A stretch of DNA of 64,000 nucleotides from Helichrysum umbraculigerum (lineage: Eukaryota > Streptophyta > Magnoliopsida > Asterales > Asteraceae), in contig CATIUR010000005.1 of the NCBI GenBank assembly GCA_949592205.1, forward strand, positions 129,661,277 to 129,725,276, written 5' to 3'. Positions within the stretch are counted from its first letter, which is position 1. Every line of letters starts with the position of its first letter. Positions 25,649 to 37,192 of this stretch are shown here, piece by piece. The notes below the pieces were generated by a model that did no database searches, had not been told where the DNA came from, and saw only the letters and a list, made by a program, of their open reading frames with translations. The position numbers and the translations under genes were made by a program.

Positions 25649-26596
25649 TGTTAAAACGTAAGATCGTTGAAGCTCTAGACTTTTTAGATCTAATCTAGGA
25701 TATAATGATAACAATGACAATAATTTACAGCGGAATAAGAACAAATCGATGTTATCACTTCAAGCCTCAATTTTATTCGATCAAAATAAAACGGTTATAC
25801 AACTATAACAGGATCAAGAAACCTTGATCTTGAGGCTAAACCAAAACCCTAGACGTCTACATTATGTGTGCACACTTTGTCCTACATCCCAATGTCTCTT
25901 TATATAATAGAGATCTTTAGGGTTACAAGAAATCATAATTATACTATGAGACTAATAAAAATAAAACTATTCAACTTTAGTCCCTCAACTTTCGTCTTTT
26001 ATTTTGTCTCATCAAATTAATAATTCCTTACAATCTTCCCCTATTTGATGATGACAAAATATCGATCTTCTTGCACAAACTTCCCCTTGAATCTTGATTT
26101 CTTGTAAACATGTCATGCATACTAAGCTACAAATCTTGACCTTCAAATCTTCTTCCCCTTTTTGTCATAATCCAATATCCTAGATCACGAGCCACCTTGC
26201 TCTGATACCAATTGTGAAAACGTAAGATCGTTGAAGCTCTAGACTTTTTAGATCTAATCTAGGATATAATGATAAAAATGACAATAATTTATAGCTGAAT
26301 AAGAACAAATCGATGTTATCACTTCATGCCTCAATTTAATTCGATCAAAATAAAACGGTTATACAACTATAACATGATCAAGAAACCTTGATCTTGAGGC
26401 TAAACCAAAACCCTAGACGTCTACATTATGTGTGCACACTTTTTCCTACATCCCAATGTCTCTTTATATAATAGAGATCTTTAGGGTTACAAGAAATCAT
26501 AATTATACTAGGAGACTAATAAAAATAAAACTATTCAACTTTAGTCCCTCAACTTTCGTCTTTTATTTTGTCTCATCAAATTAATAATTCCTTACA
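25649..26596 (-). mobile_element. TRIM-like miniature LTR element, copy 2 (948 bp, TSD GCACG)
   Basis: LTRs are 25649-26032 and 26213-26596, both 384 bp. The tRNA-Met type primer site is at 26199-26210. The flanking GCACG (25644-25648 and 26597-26601) is the same target as in copy 1, so this is one insertion later duplicated with the whole unit. The right LTR has about eight private differences. Confidence 0.92.
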
Positions 26597-27158
26597 GCAC
26601 GCAAGGGGATCAAAGTCAGAAAAGCCATATAAACCTACAAGGACTTCCATGAAGAAAGACGAAAAGGTCATAGCATTTGATGAGGATGATTTGCAAGATG
26701 TTCAGGATCCTCACCATGATGGTTTGGTTATTACTCTTTATGTTGCCAATCACTTTGTGTGAAGGATCCTGATCAACGGAGGAAGCTCAGTCAACATCAT
26801 TCGTCTGGAGACTTTGAAAAGGATGGGTATCCCAGAATCAGAAATCACTTCGAGATCCACCGTATTGGTCGGATTCAGCGGAGAAGCAAAAAGTACAGTT
26901 GGTGATATAAAATTGCCAATCTACATTGAAGGGATAAACTCTGTTCAAAAGTTCTGTGTTATGGATTGTTTGTCGAGCTATGACATTATACTGGGAAGAC
27001 CATGGTTGCATGATATGAAAGCGGTACCCTCAACGTACCATCAATGCGTCAAATTACCAACCCCATGGGGGGTGGTCAAGATCAGCAGTGACCAACAAGA
27101 AGCAAAGGATTGTTATACAACGTCAATGAAATCTACTGCCAAGCCTCCGTCAGCATAG
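26597..27158 (+). pseudogene. Retand-like protease, array copy 3, active site lost
   Basis: It has the same frame as copies 1 and 2 but with TGA at 26760-26762. The catalytic Asp codon is changed to Asn (LINGGSS, 26775-26777). It ends at the conserved TAG 27156-27158. This is the most damaged protease of the three. Confidence 0.87.
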
Positions 27159-30100
27159 CAATTAAAGAACAAGGCATGGGATGTCCTAGATACAAAGGAG
27201 CAGGACGTCAAAGAAGTGCCGCTGAGCTCGAAGGATCCTGAAGAAAAGGTGCTTATAGGATCAAGCGTCCTAGAGGATCTAGAACAGGATCTGATGAAGT
27301 TCTTGAATCAGAGGAAGTCAACTTTTGCCTGGAAGCCATAGGATATGACAGGTATATCTAAGGATATCATAACTCATAAACTTGGAATTGATAATAGTTT
27401 CAGGCCGGTTCAACAAAAGAGAAGAAAATTTGCGCCGGAAAGGAATGCTATTATCCAGGCTGATGTTGAAAGACTACTTGCTGCTGGCATGATAAGGGAA
27501 GTAAAGTTTCCTAGATGGTTGGCAAACCTGGCGGTGGTACAAAAGAAGAATAGGAAATGGAGAGTGTGTGTGGACTATACGGATCTCAACAAAGCCTGCC
27601 CGAAGGATCCTTTTCCATTGCCCCATATAGATTCAATGGTGGATGCTACGGCTGGGCACGAGATCCTAACTTTTATGGATGCTTCTTCAGGATTTCAACA
27701 AACTTCAGATGGAACCTTCAGACCAGGAAGACACAGCCTTCATAACCCCCACAGGTATTTATTGTTATGTTGCTATGCCTTTTGGTCTTAAAAATGCAGG
27801 TGCAACATACCAAAGGCTAGTCAACATGATGTTCAAAGACCAATTGGGAAGCACAATGGAAGTATACATCGACGACATGGTAGTAAATCAAAGAAAATTG
27901 AGGATCATCTTCAGGATCTTAAGGTGGCCTTTGACATTCTAGATCAGTATAACATGAAGCTCAACCCTGCTAAATGTCACTTTGGAGTGGGGGCAGGAAA
28001 GTTCTTGGGATATATGGTGACCAAGAGAGGGGTAGAAGCTAGCACAGAACAGATCAAAGCCATTCTTAATCTAAAGTCTCCGTCAAGCCCAAAGGATATA
28101 CAAAGGTTAACGGGAAGGATAGCAGTTCTGAACCGTTTTATTTCAAGATCCTCAGACAGATGCAAGGAATTCTATGATATCCTCAAAAAGAACAAAAAAT
28201 TTGAGTGGGGAGAAAGGCATGAAGCTGCATTTCGAGAATTGAAGGAATATTTGTCATCAGCTCCTTTATTGATGAAGACTGAGAATGGTGAACCACTGTT
28301 TCTCTATTTATCGGTATCCAGAAGTGCTGTGAGTGCGGTGCTGGTGAAGGATCATGAAGGGCAACAATATCCTGTTTACTATGTAAGTAAAAGCCTATTA
28401 GATGCTGAAACCAGGTATTCTCATCTCGAAAAACTTATACTTGCATTAGTCATGGCATCAACTAAACTTAGGCATTATTTTGAGACACACCTGATACATG
28501 TAAGAACCAATTATCCTATTAAAAACGTTTTGAGGAAACCAGAAATGTAAGGACGTTTAGCTAAATGGTCTGTAAAATTAAGTGCTTATAATTTAATTTA
28601 TGAACCTAGGAATGCAATTAAATCTCAAGCTTTAGCGGATTTTATTGCTGACTTTACTAGTGATCTCCAAAATGAAGTAGATTTAGAAGTGCAAGAACTA
28701 AATCAAATAAGTGAAAGATGGACATTATATACTGATGGTGCTTCTAATGAAAAAGGGACTGGATTAGGAATTGTATTAAAATCACCTCAAGGTGATATCA
28801 TGCCTCAAGCCATAAGATGTGAATTTCAAGCCATGAATAATGAGGCAGAGTATGAAGCATTAATTGCGGGATTACAATTAGCTAATGATATTGGAATAAA
28901 ATACTTAAATGTGTATGTTGATTCATTATTAATTGCTAATCACTATAATGGATCTTATACTGTAAAAGTAGAAAGATTAGCTGCGTATTTGGAGATTGTT
29001 AAGGATCTTGCAGGTAGCTTCGAGATCTTCGACATTCAACAGGTACCACGAGAGGACAATACTGAAGCGGATGCTTTGGCTAATCTATGATCAAGTCTAA
29101 GGATCCCACCGGATGTCAAAATACCAATTATACATATTGCAGCGCCTGCCATCGCTGATAAGGATCTCAACGAAGACCAAGTGTGTGACGTTGAGGATCC
29201 TCAGTTTGGAGATAATTCGAATGCATCAGGTTCTGGGGGCAAGTCAGGATCATGGATGCAGCCGATCATGGAATATATACAACACGATGTGATCCCTAAG
29301 GATGAAAATAATCCTAAAGCCTTCAGATTAAAGGTATCCCGTTTTACTATTGAAAATGGTATATTGTATAAAAAATCACTTGCAGGACCATTATTGCGAT
29401 GCCTTGAGGATCCTGAAGCAAAAGCGGTTCTCAAGGATATACATGAAGGCAATTGTGGGAATCATTCTGGGGGCAGAGCATTATTTTCAAAAGTTTTAAG
29501 GACAGGATACTTCTGGCCCACTATGAAGAAGGATTCCATGGATTTTGCTCGCAAATGTGATGCTTGTCAAAGACACGGAAACATCCATCATCAACCAGCA
29601 GAACCGATGCATCCGATTATCTCACCATGGCCGTTTATGAAATGGGGAATGGATATTGTTGGAAAACTACCAGTTGCTCCAGGAGGAAAAGTGTTTATGC
29701 TTGCAATGACGGATTATTTTTCAAAATAGATTGAAGCTGAAGCATTTGTTCAAGTAAAGGAAAAAGATGTTATCTCATTCATCAAGAGAAATATCCTCAC
29801 AAGGTTTAGGATCCCGGCATAAATAGTGTGTGACAATGGATCTCAATTTATTGGAAAAAGAACAACTAAGTTTTGTGAAAGTTGGGGAATCAAGATGATA
29901 ACTTCAACTCCAGTCCATCCTCAAGCCAATGGACAGGCAGAATCTAGAAATAAAATTATAATCAACAATCTGAAGAAGAGGCTGGATGTTAAGAAAGGAA
30001 GATGGGCTGAAGAATTGCCTTTTGTTTTATGGGCTGATAGGACCACTGAAAAGGAGGCAACTAAGCAAACTCCTTTTGCTTTGGTGTTTGGATCCGAAGC

Positions 30101-30488
30101 TATGATCCCAACAGAGATGGTAATCCCAACGACAAGATCCCGGATGCAGACCTTGGAAGCAAACAAGGAAGCGTTGATTCAGGATCTGGACACTGTGGAT
30201 GAATTAAGGGATCGTGCTAAATTCAGGATTGCAGCATACCAACAGAGAATTTCAAGATCCTACAACAAGAATGTCAGGATAAGAAGGTTTCGAGTAGGAG
30301 ATTTGGTATTAAGGAAAGTATTTCAGAATACTAAGAATCCTGCAGAAGGAAAGCTAGCACCAAAGTGGGAAGGTCCATATTTGATAGATTCGGATGCTGG
30401 AAAGGGGGCATATTGGTTGGCCAATATGGATGGTGAACTACTTCCGAGATCCTGGAATGCCAGTCATTTGAAGCTCTATCATATGTAA
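27159..30488 (+). pseudogene. Retand-like RT to integrase, array copy 3 (continues to the end of pol)
   Basis: RT, RNase H and aRNase H are as in the other copies. At 29498 this copy does not jump to Athila but runs on through the integrase HHCC (ending CDACQRHGN), WGMDIVG, VCDNGSQF and NGQAES to TAA at 30486-30488. Lesions are TAG 27339-27341, a 1-bp insertion near 27703, the shared frameshift near 27884, TAA 28548-28550, TGA 29088-29090, TAG 29727-29729 (Trp codon) and TAA 29820-29822. It gives the unrearranged reference for the duplication junction. Confidence 0.9.
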
Positions 30489-31024
30489 GTTGAATGTTTT
30501 TATTCGACATAAAAGGTACTCCTGTGATCCTTAACTTTTCATTGATTTTAATACTTTTTACTATATATGTATGTGTGTATTATAATTATATATATATGCA
30601 TGAAAGTTAATTGTGATTATTATTCTCATTGAATACCCTACTGACTTAAGCATCGGAGGGGTCTTAGGCAAACTAACACCCACCTTTACCCAAGATTTTG
30701 TATTTGTTGTAGTTCATATACTTAAGGATCATGGAATGAAGATTAGGGGTTGGCACCTCTCCTCCGTTAAGGATCCCAGCGATTCTCTAAGGTTTAGAGG
30801 TTTCCGTACGGATAAACACCTCTCTACGAAAAGGGTTTTGACACCTCGCCGGGTGCGCATGATGTTTGATTATAGTGCCATGGTTAGGGAATCGGTGATG
30901 CCTTTGGTACCCGACCACTTCATTTCCGTTGGCCTATAGATCAAGCGCTAACGAATGTCGATACTGATGTGCACTATACGTATCGATCTAAGGTTTGTGT
31001 CATTTTTACGTCACTCTAAGGTTT

Positions 31025-31191
31025 GTAATGTTTTCACATTACCAATTGGTGAGGCATTTTCATGTCTCAAATGGCGTAGCCCAATAATCAAACGGTTTGT
31101 AATGTTTTCACATTACCTAATGGTTTGGCATTTACATGTCACTTTTATAGTTTTCATAAACTATCCAATGGTTATAATGCATTCACATTAT
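31025..31191 (+). repeat. Hairpin repeats with GTAATGT/ACATTAC arms
   Basis: Two perfect copies (31025-31042 and 31099-31116) have 7-bp arms and a TTTC loop. A third near 31174-31191 has ATAATG/CATTAT arms. Spacing is about 75 bp. Their reverse complement recurs six times in the minus-strand relative at 38154-38537. Confidence 0.7.
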
Positions 31192-31544
31192 CAAAATTTT
31201 CATTGGTTAAGCCTAATAAATAACTTTATTAGCTCTAATGTTTTCATGATTATCAAAAGCTGTTTTGATCTAAGGATCGCAAAATCTTTTTAAGATCACA
31301 ACATTTTTCAAAAAACAAATTGTTTTCACAATTATTTGACAAATTATTAACATTTGTATGTTACAGGAATTACTCGTTAGGAGTTCCTCATTATCAACAG
31401 TTTATTTTGGGATCTTGAAGTCTCAGGATCCTAAAATCCAGTTTATATGAAATACGGCTAAGGTTCCTTGAATCTGAGGATCACTATCCCGTCATTATCT
31501 CAGATCCAGTTAAGGATCCTTGAAGCATGTGATGCTAAATAGGA

Positions 31545-31655
31545 GTTGAGGGAATCCTCTCAACGTCGTGGATATATCTTGAGGGAATCTCCTCAGGATC
31601 CTGATTCTAAACAAATATCAAACAGATATACATACTGAGGGAATCTCCTCAGTAT
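31545..31655 (+). repeat. Three hairpins with the GGAATC-type loop
   Basis: 31545-31564 has arms GTTGAG/CTCAAC. 31576-31599 has a core TGAGG/CCTCA with loop GAATCT. 31632-31655 has 9-bp arms ATACTGAGG/CCTCAGTAT with loop GAATCT. They are the counterparts of seven hairpins in the minus-strand relative. Confidence 0.7.
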
Positions 31656-31896
31656 CCTGAAGACAGAAGGCATATATAATATCCTGATATTATTAACAGC
31701 AAAAGATCTAAGGATTCTACAATCCAAAGATTAAAGTTCAAAAGGTGCAAAAATTAGAAATTGTCTCGTGGCCTACATGAACCACATTCAAAAACCACCA
31801 TGATTGACCATACCAGGTCAACCTCACCCCAAATAGAACTGTTTAATTACATCACAATCCATAAAAACTAAGACATAAAAACCGGACTCCGGTTGA

Positions 31897-32727
31897 TCAT
31901 ATGCCTTCGTCGTCCGAGGATCCTTCGCTATCAGCTAAGTCGACGGCTGCAATCACTTTTTCGATGTTCCTGGAATCGGACGCTTCGCCTTTGGTTACTG
32001 TTTCAGGAGCTGTCGTCTTGGGGACTTTGGTTGATTTCCCTTTTTGAACCCATGGTCTTCCGAGACCAATGAAGTATGGATTTGAAGGGAAATCGTCTTT
32101 CATTCTTGCTAGTTTGTCTTTCCAACCCTTGACATCCCACAGGCTAGTGTCTAGCCCATTTTTGGCAGCTTCTGTGGCCATATGAATCTTGGATTCTAAC
32201 ACGGCGATAGTGGCGTCTCTTTTCATCTCTTCCAGAAGATTGTTGTTTATATTGGATCCTTCTTCACGACCGGATTTGTCGGCAAGCTTGACTTTGAGCC
32301 CCTCGATTTTTCGCTTGGCTTTCTCCAATTCAAGAGTTCTCTTGTTAAGAGCGAATGTCAGAGCGTCCACCGTTTTGACTTTATCAGCGTATTCTTCTAT
32401 CATCACATCTGCAACCTGATGAAGGAATTAGTATTGGGTTTTTCTTTATTTAAAAGGAACTAAGAGGAAGGGGCCTTACTATCAGAAGATTTGAAGATGG
32501 ATTGTTGATATCGTATAAATCTTCAACTTTTCTCTTTTTTGAGAGAAAGTGTGTTGGGAAAGGTTTAAAACTGGAAGCTCCGATTTTGGTTGCCTCTTTT
32601 TGAGATGGGATCTCTATATCAATGTCGGATAAACTGAAATGCACTGAAAGAATATGGAAAAAATTAGAACAAAGGAGAAAGGAAATGTAAACAGAAAATA
32701 AGGGAAGGGAAAAAAGATACTTGACAT
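31897..32727 (-). CDS. Antisense three-exon gene in the Retand 3' region (about 229 aa)
   Basis: The proposed exons on the minus strand are 32727-32721 (ATG TCA A), 32643-32480 and 32415-31897. The introns are 77 nt (GTATCT...TTTCAG, very pyrimidine-rich) and 64 nt (GTAAGG...CATCAG). The join gives one frame of 230 codons including the stop. The product has a basic segment KKRKVEDLYD, a long coiled-coil stretch (EYADKVKTVDALTFALNKR and following) and an acidic C-terminus (EGSSDDEGI). Antisense ORFs between pol and the 3' LTR are known in Tat elements such as Grande and Retand; their function is unknown. Exon 1 is the least certain part. Confidence 0.62.
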
Positions 32728-33017
32728 GGTTGATCTCTTGTGATTGCTATGATTGTTCTTGTTGAGAATTGGGAGTGGAATTGGGTTACGGAGTACTTAT
32801 GGGCCGAAATAACGAAAAACAAGGATGAGAGATAACAAGATTTCGGTGATATGGTGATGACGGTTTGATGTGATAAGGGTTTAAATGTTATCATTGCTGT
32901 TTGGACGCGGTCTCCGATACACGAAAAATATCTCACCTAACACAATTTGAGCAGTTGTCTTGAGAAATTATAACGTTTTAGGATCCTTAAAAACGTTACA
33001 ACTTCGGGGGCAATTAT

Positions 33018-34144
33018 TGTGGATAGATTTTCACTAACCTTTGCAGGATCCTAACTAGCATCATATGCACGTCTCCCAGGTATGAAATTCATTTGTATTT
33101 TATATTCGTATATGAGGATAATGATGGCTTGTAAGTCTGTTTTCAGGATCATTTATATAGTTAAGGATCCTGGATATATTGTTATTATTTATCTTGCAGG
33201 ATCCTATTCAGGATATATTTATCGAACACAATTATGTAGGATTCTGGACCAGGAAGATATTTGTTTAGGGATCCTATGATCAATCCCGGAGTACACATAG
33301 CTCAGGATCCTGGATTTATCTTAGTTAAGGATCTTGAACTATATAACACGTTTATTTTTCTTGAGTTTTGACCAGGTCTTATGAAGAACGCGTTAATGAG
33401 ATACGCTCCGGATTATGTGACAAGGTTTTGATACGATCTGATGAAGACGAAGCCTTATGCACGTATGGAATAGAGTCAAAAGAGACGTTGGTGGTCTTCA
33501 ACATTCATCGGAGGATCCCTGAAATCTCGGAAATATTGTTATACGCTCTTAGTATTTAAACGAGGCTCGGATGATCATTTAGGTTAACGAATACTTGCTA
33601 TTTTTCACTTGTAAACACTCACACACTCTGCTATCATTCTCGTTCATGATCATTTCATCAACACTTAGCTAAAATCACACACAAATTCACTTAGCCGATC
33701 ATCCTTGCGCTCTTAGTTTGTAATCATTTACTTTCATTTTAATAAGATTAACAAAGGCAAGGATCGTTTGATCCTTCCCGAGGTTTTGTGCCGGCAATCA
33801 ACCTTGATCAAGGGCTTTACTCGTATATCATCGTGTCATTTTTATTTACTTACAGTTCATATCGTGTCAATTGCACTTATTTCATATTTTCATTGTTTAA
33901 CTTGAATATTACTTATCTTTTCATTGTCAAAATAACATTACCCTTAATCTGTTCTTGAGCTTTGATATTAAAACGTTTGCTCGACAAGGATCTACAGATT
34001 TAATCAATCTTTTTAACACAAAATATTGACTTACTAATAGAGATAATCGTGTAAAAGCGTAATTATCTTGATAGTAATTTTACACCTGACCTCACAAACT
34101 AATTTTTGATCACTTAATTGCTTTAGTAATTTTTGACCAAAACA
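33018..34144 (+). mobile_element. Retand-like 3' LTR (1,127 bp)
   Basis: It starts TGTGGATAG right after GGGGGCAATTA and ends GACCAAAACA. Its right half, from about 33760, matches the LTRs of the minus-strand relative (CCTTCCCGAGGTTTT, GCCGGCAATC, GATCACTTAATTG), while the left half (U3) has diverged. A TATA-like CTATATAAC is at 33349-33357 and TATTTAAAC near 33550. At least five GGATCC hexamers occur in its first 330 bp. A small open frame at 33368-33559 has no recognised domain. The flank after it is GTTTC; the 5' LTR is outside the window. Confidence 0.8.
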
Positions 34145-34914
34145 GTTTCCTAGAGATTCTAATACATAACTGATATACAAAAAGTAATGCAACAGAATCT
34201 CCACAAGTTTGTATGCATGCGACTCGAGCTATCAGTCCTGAGGGTGTGCAGTCCAACTATTGTAATGTACCTGAGATAAATGCTAAAAAGTGTCAACCAA
34301 AAGGTTGGTGAATCTTACAAGTTTAGTATAGTAAATCAATTATGAACCACAAGTAAGTACCAGTAATGCCCTCGAGCATAGTAAGTAAAATAGTAGGTCA
34401 ACACAATTACCATGAGCTCACAAGTTGAAGCTTAACAGTGTAGTGTGAATGGTACAATCAAGTACCGTATCACGTACCCCCATGAGTGCTATCCGAACAC
34501 TCATATGTAACAAATACTAATATGCCTGTTTCTACGGTGTAATCCGTGGTAGCGCTACTACCCCAGGCAGGGATTGTCAGTCCCAAATGGATCCATCTAC
34601 TAGTAATCGCGCTTAAGTCCATAACTAACAACTTATGGTAGGAGGATTTCAGTGGATAAAAGTAACTCATGTAATGCATGTAAAAGTAGTGTAAACAGTT
34701 CAGTACTTGTGTTCATACGTAAAACAGTAGCAAATATCTCACCCAAAGTAGAAAACAGTAAAAGTGGGGCTGTAAGACTCACCTGAGTCTAGCAAGTATG
34801 TCTGAGGAATCAAACAAGTAACGCGGATGAATGTCCGTATGAGGTTCTCCGAACCCTGCAACCTTCTGGCGTCCAAAACGCACAATGTTGTAAGTAAATG
34901 AGTAAGTAGGTTGG
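34145..34914. other. Older LTR-like DNA, left part, host of the minus-strand gag element
   Basis: It has no gene. Features such as GTAAGACTCACCTGAGTC and CACGTACCCCCATGAG resemble, from memory, U5/leader parts of chromovirus LTRs on the minus strand. It ends in GTTGG, the target site of the element at 34915, and continues at 42682. Confidence 0.4.
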
Positions 34915-36270
34915 TGTTTTGGTCAAAAATTACCCTAGGCAATTAAGTGATCAAATTTAGAAAAGTGAGGTTGGGTGCTATAAAGTACTTTCAAGATAAT
35001 TACGCTTTTACACGATTATCTATATGAGTAAATGACAACTTTGAATGAAAATTATGCCTTGAATCCTTGGATTCGTGGATCCTTGTTAAAAATGAGTTTA
35101 ACGGTGAAAACAAGTGTTTGTAAAAAAGATTATTCCAAAAGTTTAAGTAAAATGCAAAGTATTTTCAAGATAATGCAAGTTATGCAATAAAAATCTGATT
35201 GCAATCAATTATTATGCATGAAATAGACTTATAATGCTAATTTTATGATAAAAATGTAACCACAAGTGAGATAAATGTGAATGCTAATCAGAAATATGAG
35301 TAAAAACTAAGATAATGCAGGTTTTATGTTCAAAGGATCAATAAAACAAAAATTAAACAAATAAAATGTGAAATAAACGCAATCGACACACGGATGTATG
35401 AGGAAAGCCCTTGATCTTGTTAGATCGCCGGCATAAAACCTCGGGAAGGAACAATCGTTCCTTGCCTTTGTTGATTTTATTGCTGAAATTAAGGATAATA
35501 CAGTGAATGAGCACAATATGATCGAACTAAAGTGTATTTGGTGATGAAAGTGATGAATCGGTGAAGAAGATGAACTAAAAGTGTGTTATGATTGTGAAAT
35601 GGTGAAGTTACAGAGTATTTGGAGTGAATAATGGTCGTCCTATTCGATCATTTTGCCTCCAATTTATAGCAAATACAATATAAGTAACTTTCCGAAAAAT
35701 CTGGGATCCTCCAGAAATATCTGGGATCCTCTAGTCTTCCACCTTGACCCAGCCTTTTTACACGTTTTTCTTGACTTCTTCTCGACTTGATCCTTAAATA
35801 TAGGTATGATTGACCCACGTTTAACTCCTGGTAGACTTGGTCAAGGTACATAACGGTCAAATAAATATTAGTGACGTTTTACTCAGGATACCGAATACAT
35901 CCTGGATCCTGATCACCCGGGATCCTGAATATCCAAGATCCTGAACACAAACTAACAAACAAACATTAGTAACATCTTATCCCAAGATACTCAACATATC
36001 CGGGATCCTAAACATATGTGAGATCCTGGTGTATCTGAGATTTCTATAGTACTCAGGATTCTAAATACTCATCCATAACCGGGATCCTTGATCCAAGAAG
36101 GATCCTAGATATATCCAAGACCTTAGTAACATGTAACATATAAACATAGAATCTCAGGATCCTTAGTCTTAGCTTTATCTTGAACATATGCATGATCCAA
36201 GATATAATTTTCAATATTAACTAGAGACTTCAAGATCCTGTATCCTAACTATTAAATTTAGCCCCAAACA
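34915..36270 (-). mobile_element. 3' LTR of the gag-only element
   Basis: On the minus strand it starts TGTTTGGGGC and ends GACCAAAACA. It holds nine GGATCC hexamers in 1,356 bp. The sense strand has a TATA-like CTATAAATT near 35655-35670. Confidence 0.9.
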
Positions 36271-36282
36271 ATTGCCCCCAAG
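36271..36282 (-). other. Polypurine tract of the gag-only element
   Basis: The minus-strand sequence CTTGGGGGCAAT abuts the 3' LTR. The plus-strand Retand has GGGGGCAATTA at the same place. Confidence 0.7.
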
Positions 36283-37192
36283 TTGTGTTATCTTCAGGAC
36301 CCTGATGGTGACACAACTTCTAAAAATAAACATTAGATAAATGAGGCAAGATATTACCGTGCATTGGCAACCATGTCCCGTTGATTGAATTTTGGATAAA
36401 CATAAACCCTTTCATACCTCATTTGCATGACTTCAAACTTCATAATGGCTTCGGTTACCTGTTCTCCGTCGAGTTTCAATGAAAAATAGCACAACAACTT
36501 CAAAGAGCGATAATCATACTTGAATCCTTTGTTTAATATGTGACCAAGCTATGTTACTCCCAAATTGTACTCATGGCTTGGTGTAGCTTCTTTGTTTATC
36601 CAAAGCATCATGGACTTCCACGACCTTGATCATGGTATTTCTTCTTGAATCTTTAACAAATCAACTATCTCCAGGATCCAGAAGGGATGCCCCCATTCCT
36701 GTAAATTTTATACATACTTGGACTGTGCCTAGAATGAGGTCAACCTAACACGGTTAGCCATGGTGGTGTTCAAGTGATTTATGTTGACCACTTAGTCTTT
36801 TTGAGCCTTCCAATTTCCGCTTATGGAACTTTTATCCAGGATAAGCTAATCCTGAGTGTGGATTGGCTTGGTTCGATTCGTTACACTCCGTAATTTACGT
36901 GGATAACCCGTTAGAGTGTATTGAACGACACTAAGGGTGGTGTGAATCGAATGGATACCGTCTAAGGAGATGGGTTTTTGTGATGAGCAAGGCTCAAACT
37001 TGGACGATGAATATAGAGAAAGAGCATATGGAGGCTCCTCTTGACTCTTGTTGAACAATCTGAAAAGATAGGCTCATGTTAGTGAGCAAAACTCACCATG
37101 GATGAAGGCGATGGAGAGAAAGGGAGCCGGAAGGCTGCCTTCTCATTTGATATATGTTATCATCTTCTATTTATCTTCTATCTTCAGGATAC

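Larger units (their letters stand above)
1..29498 (+). repeat. Tandem array of a composite nested-retrotransposon unit, period about 13,354 bp
   Basis: The same block recurs with an offset of 13,352-13,361 bp. Examples are the Retand protease at 1, 13355 and 26709, the Athila integrase start at 6544 and 19896, and the Athila LTR at 9937 and 23298. Defined by the duplication breakpoint, complete units are 2790-16143 and 16144-29498, with the end of an earlier unit at 1-2789. By eye the copies differ by about 1 percent or less, with private substitutions, 1-bp indels, a 9-bp insertion near 22080 and small deletions. Each unit runs Athila gag end to 3' LTR, TRIM, then Retand protease to aRNase H. 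The window opens inside the array, so the copy number is at least two and a fraction. Confidence 0.95.
30489..33017 (+). other. Retand 3' region between pol and 3' LTR
   Basis: This long non-pol region has, in order, a block (30489-31010) matching the minus strand at about 38580-39075; spaced hairpin repeats with GTAATGT/ACATTAC arms (31025-31191); three hairpins with GAATCT-type loops (31545-31655); an antisense gene (31897-32727); and GGGGGCAATTA just before the LTR as polypurine tract. Tat-lineage elements are known for long, variable 3' regions with tandem repeats and antisense ORFs. Confidence 0.75.

Noticed and set aside
1..29498. The array as a simple assembly duplication error
   Set aside because: The copies carry many private substitutions and indels, and only the last continues into integrase. 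A collapsed or repeated contig would be identical. Long reads would still be decisive.
32450..32644. Minus-strand 64-aa ORF as a separate gene starting at 32644
   Set aside because: Its start would be GTG; it is better explained as exon 2 of the antisense spliced gene.
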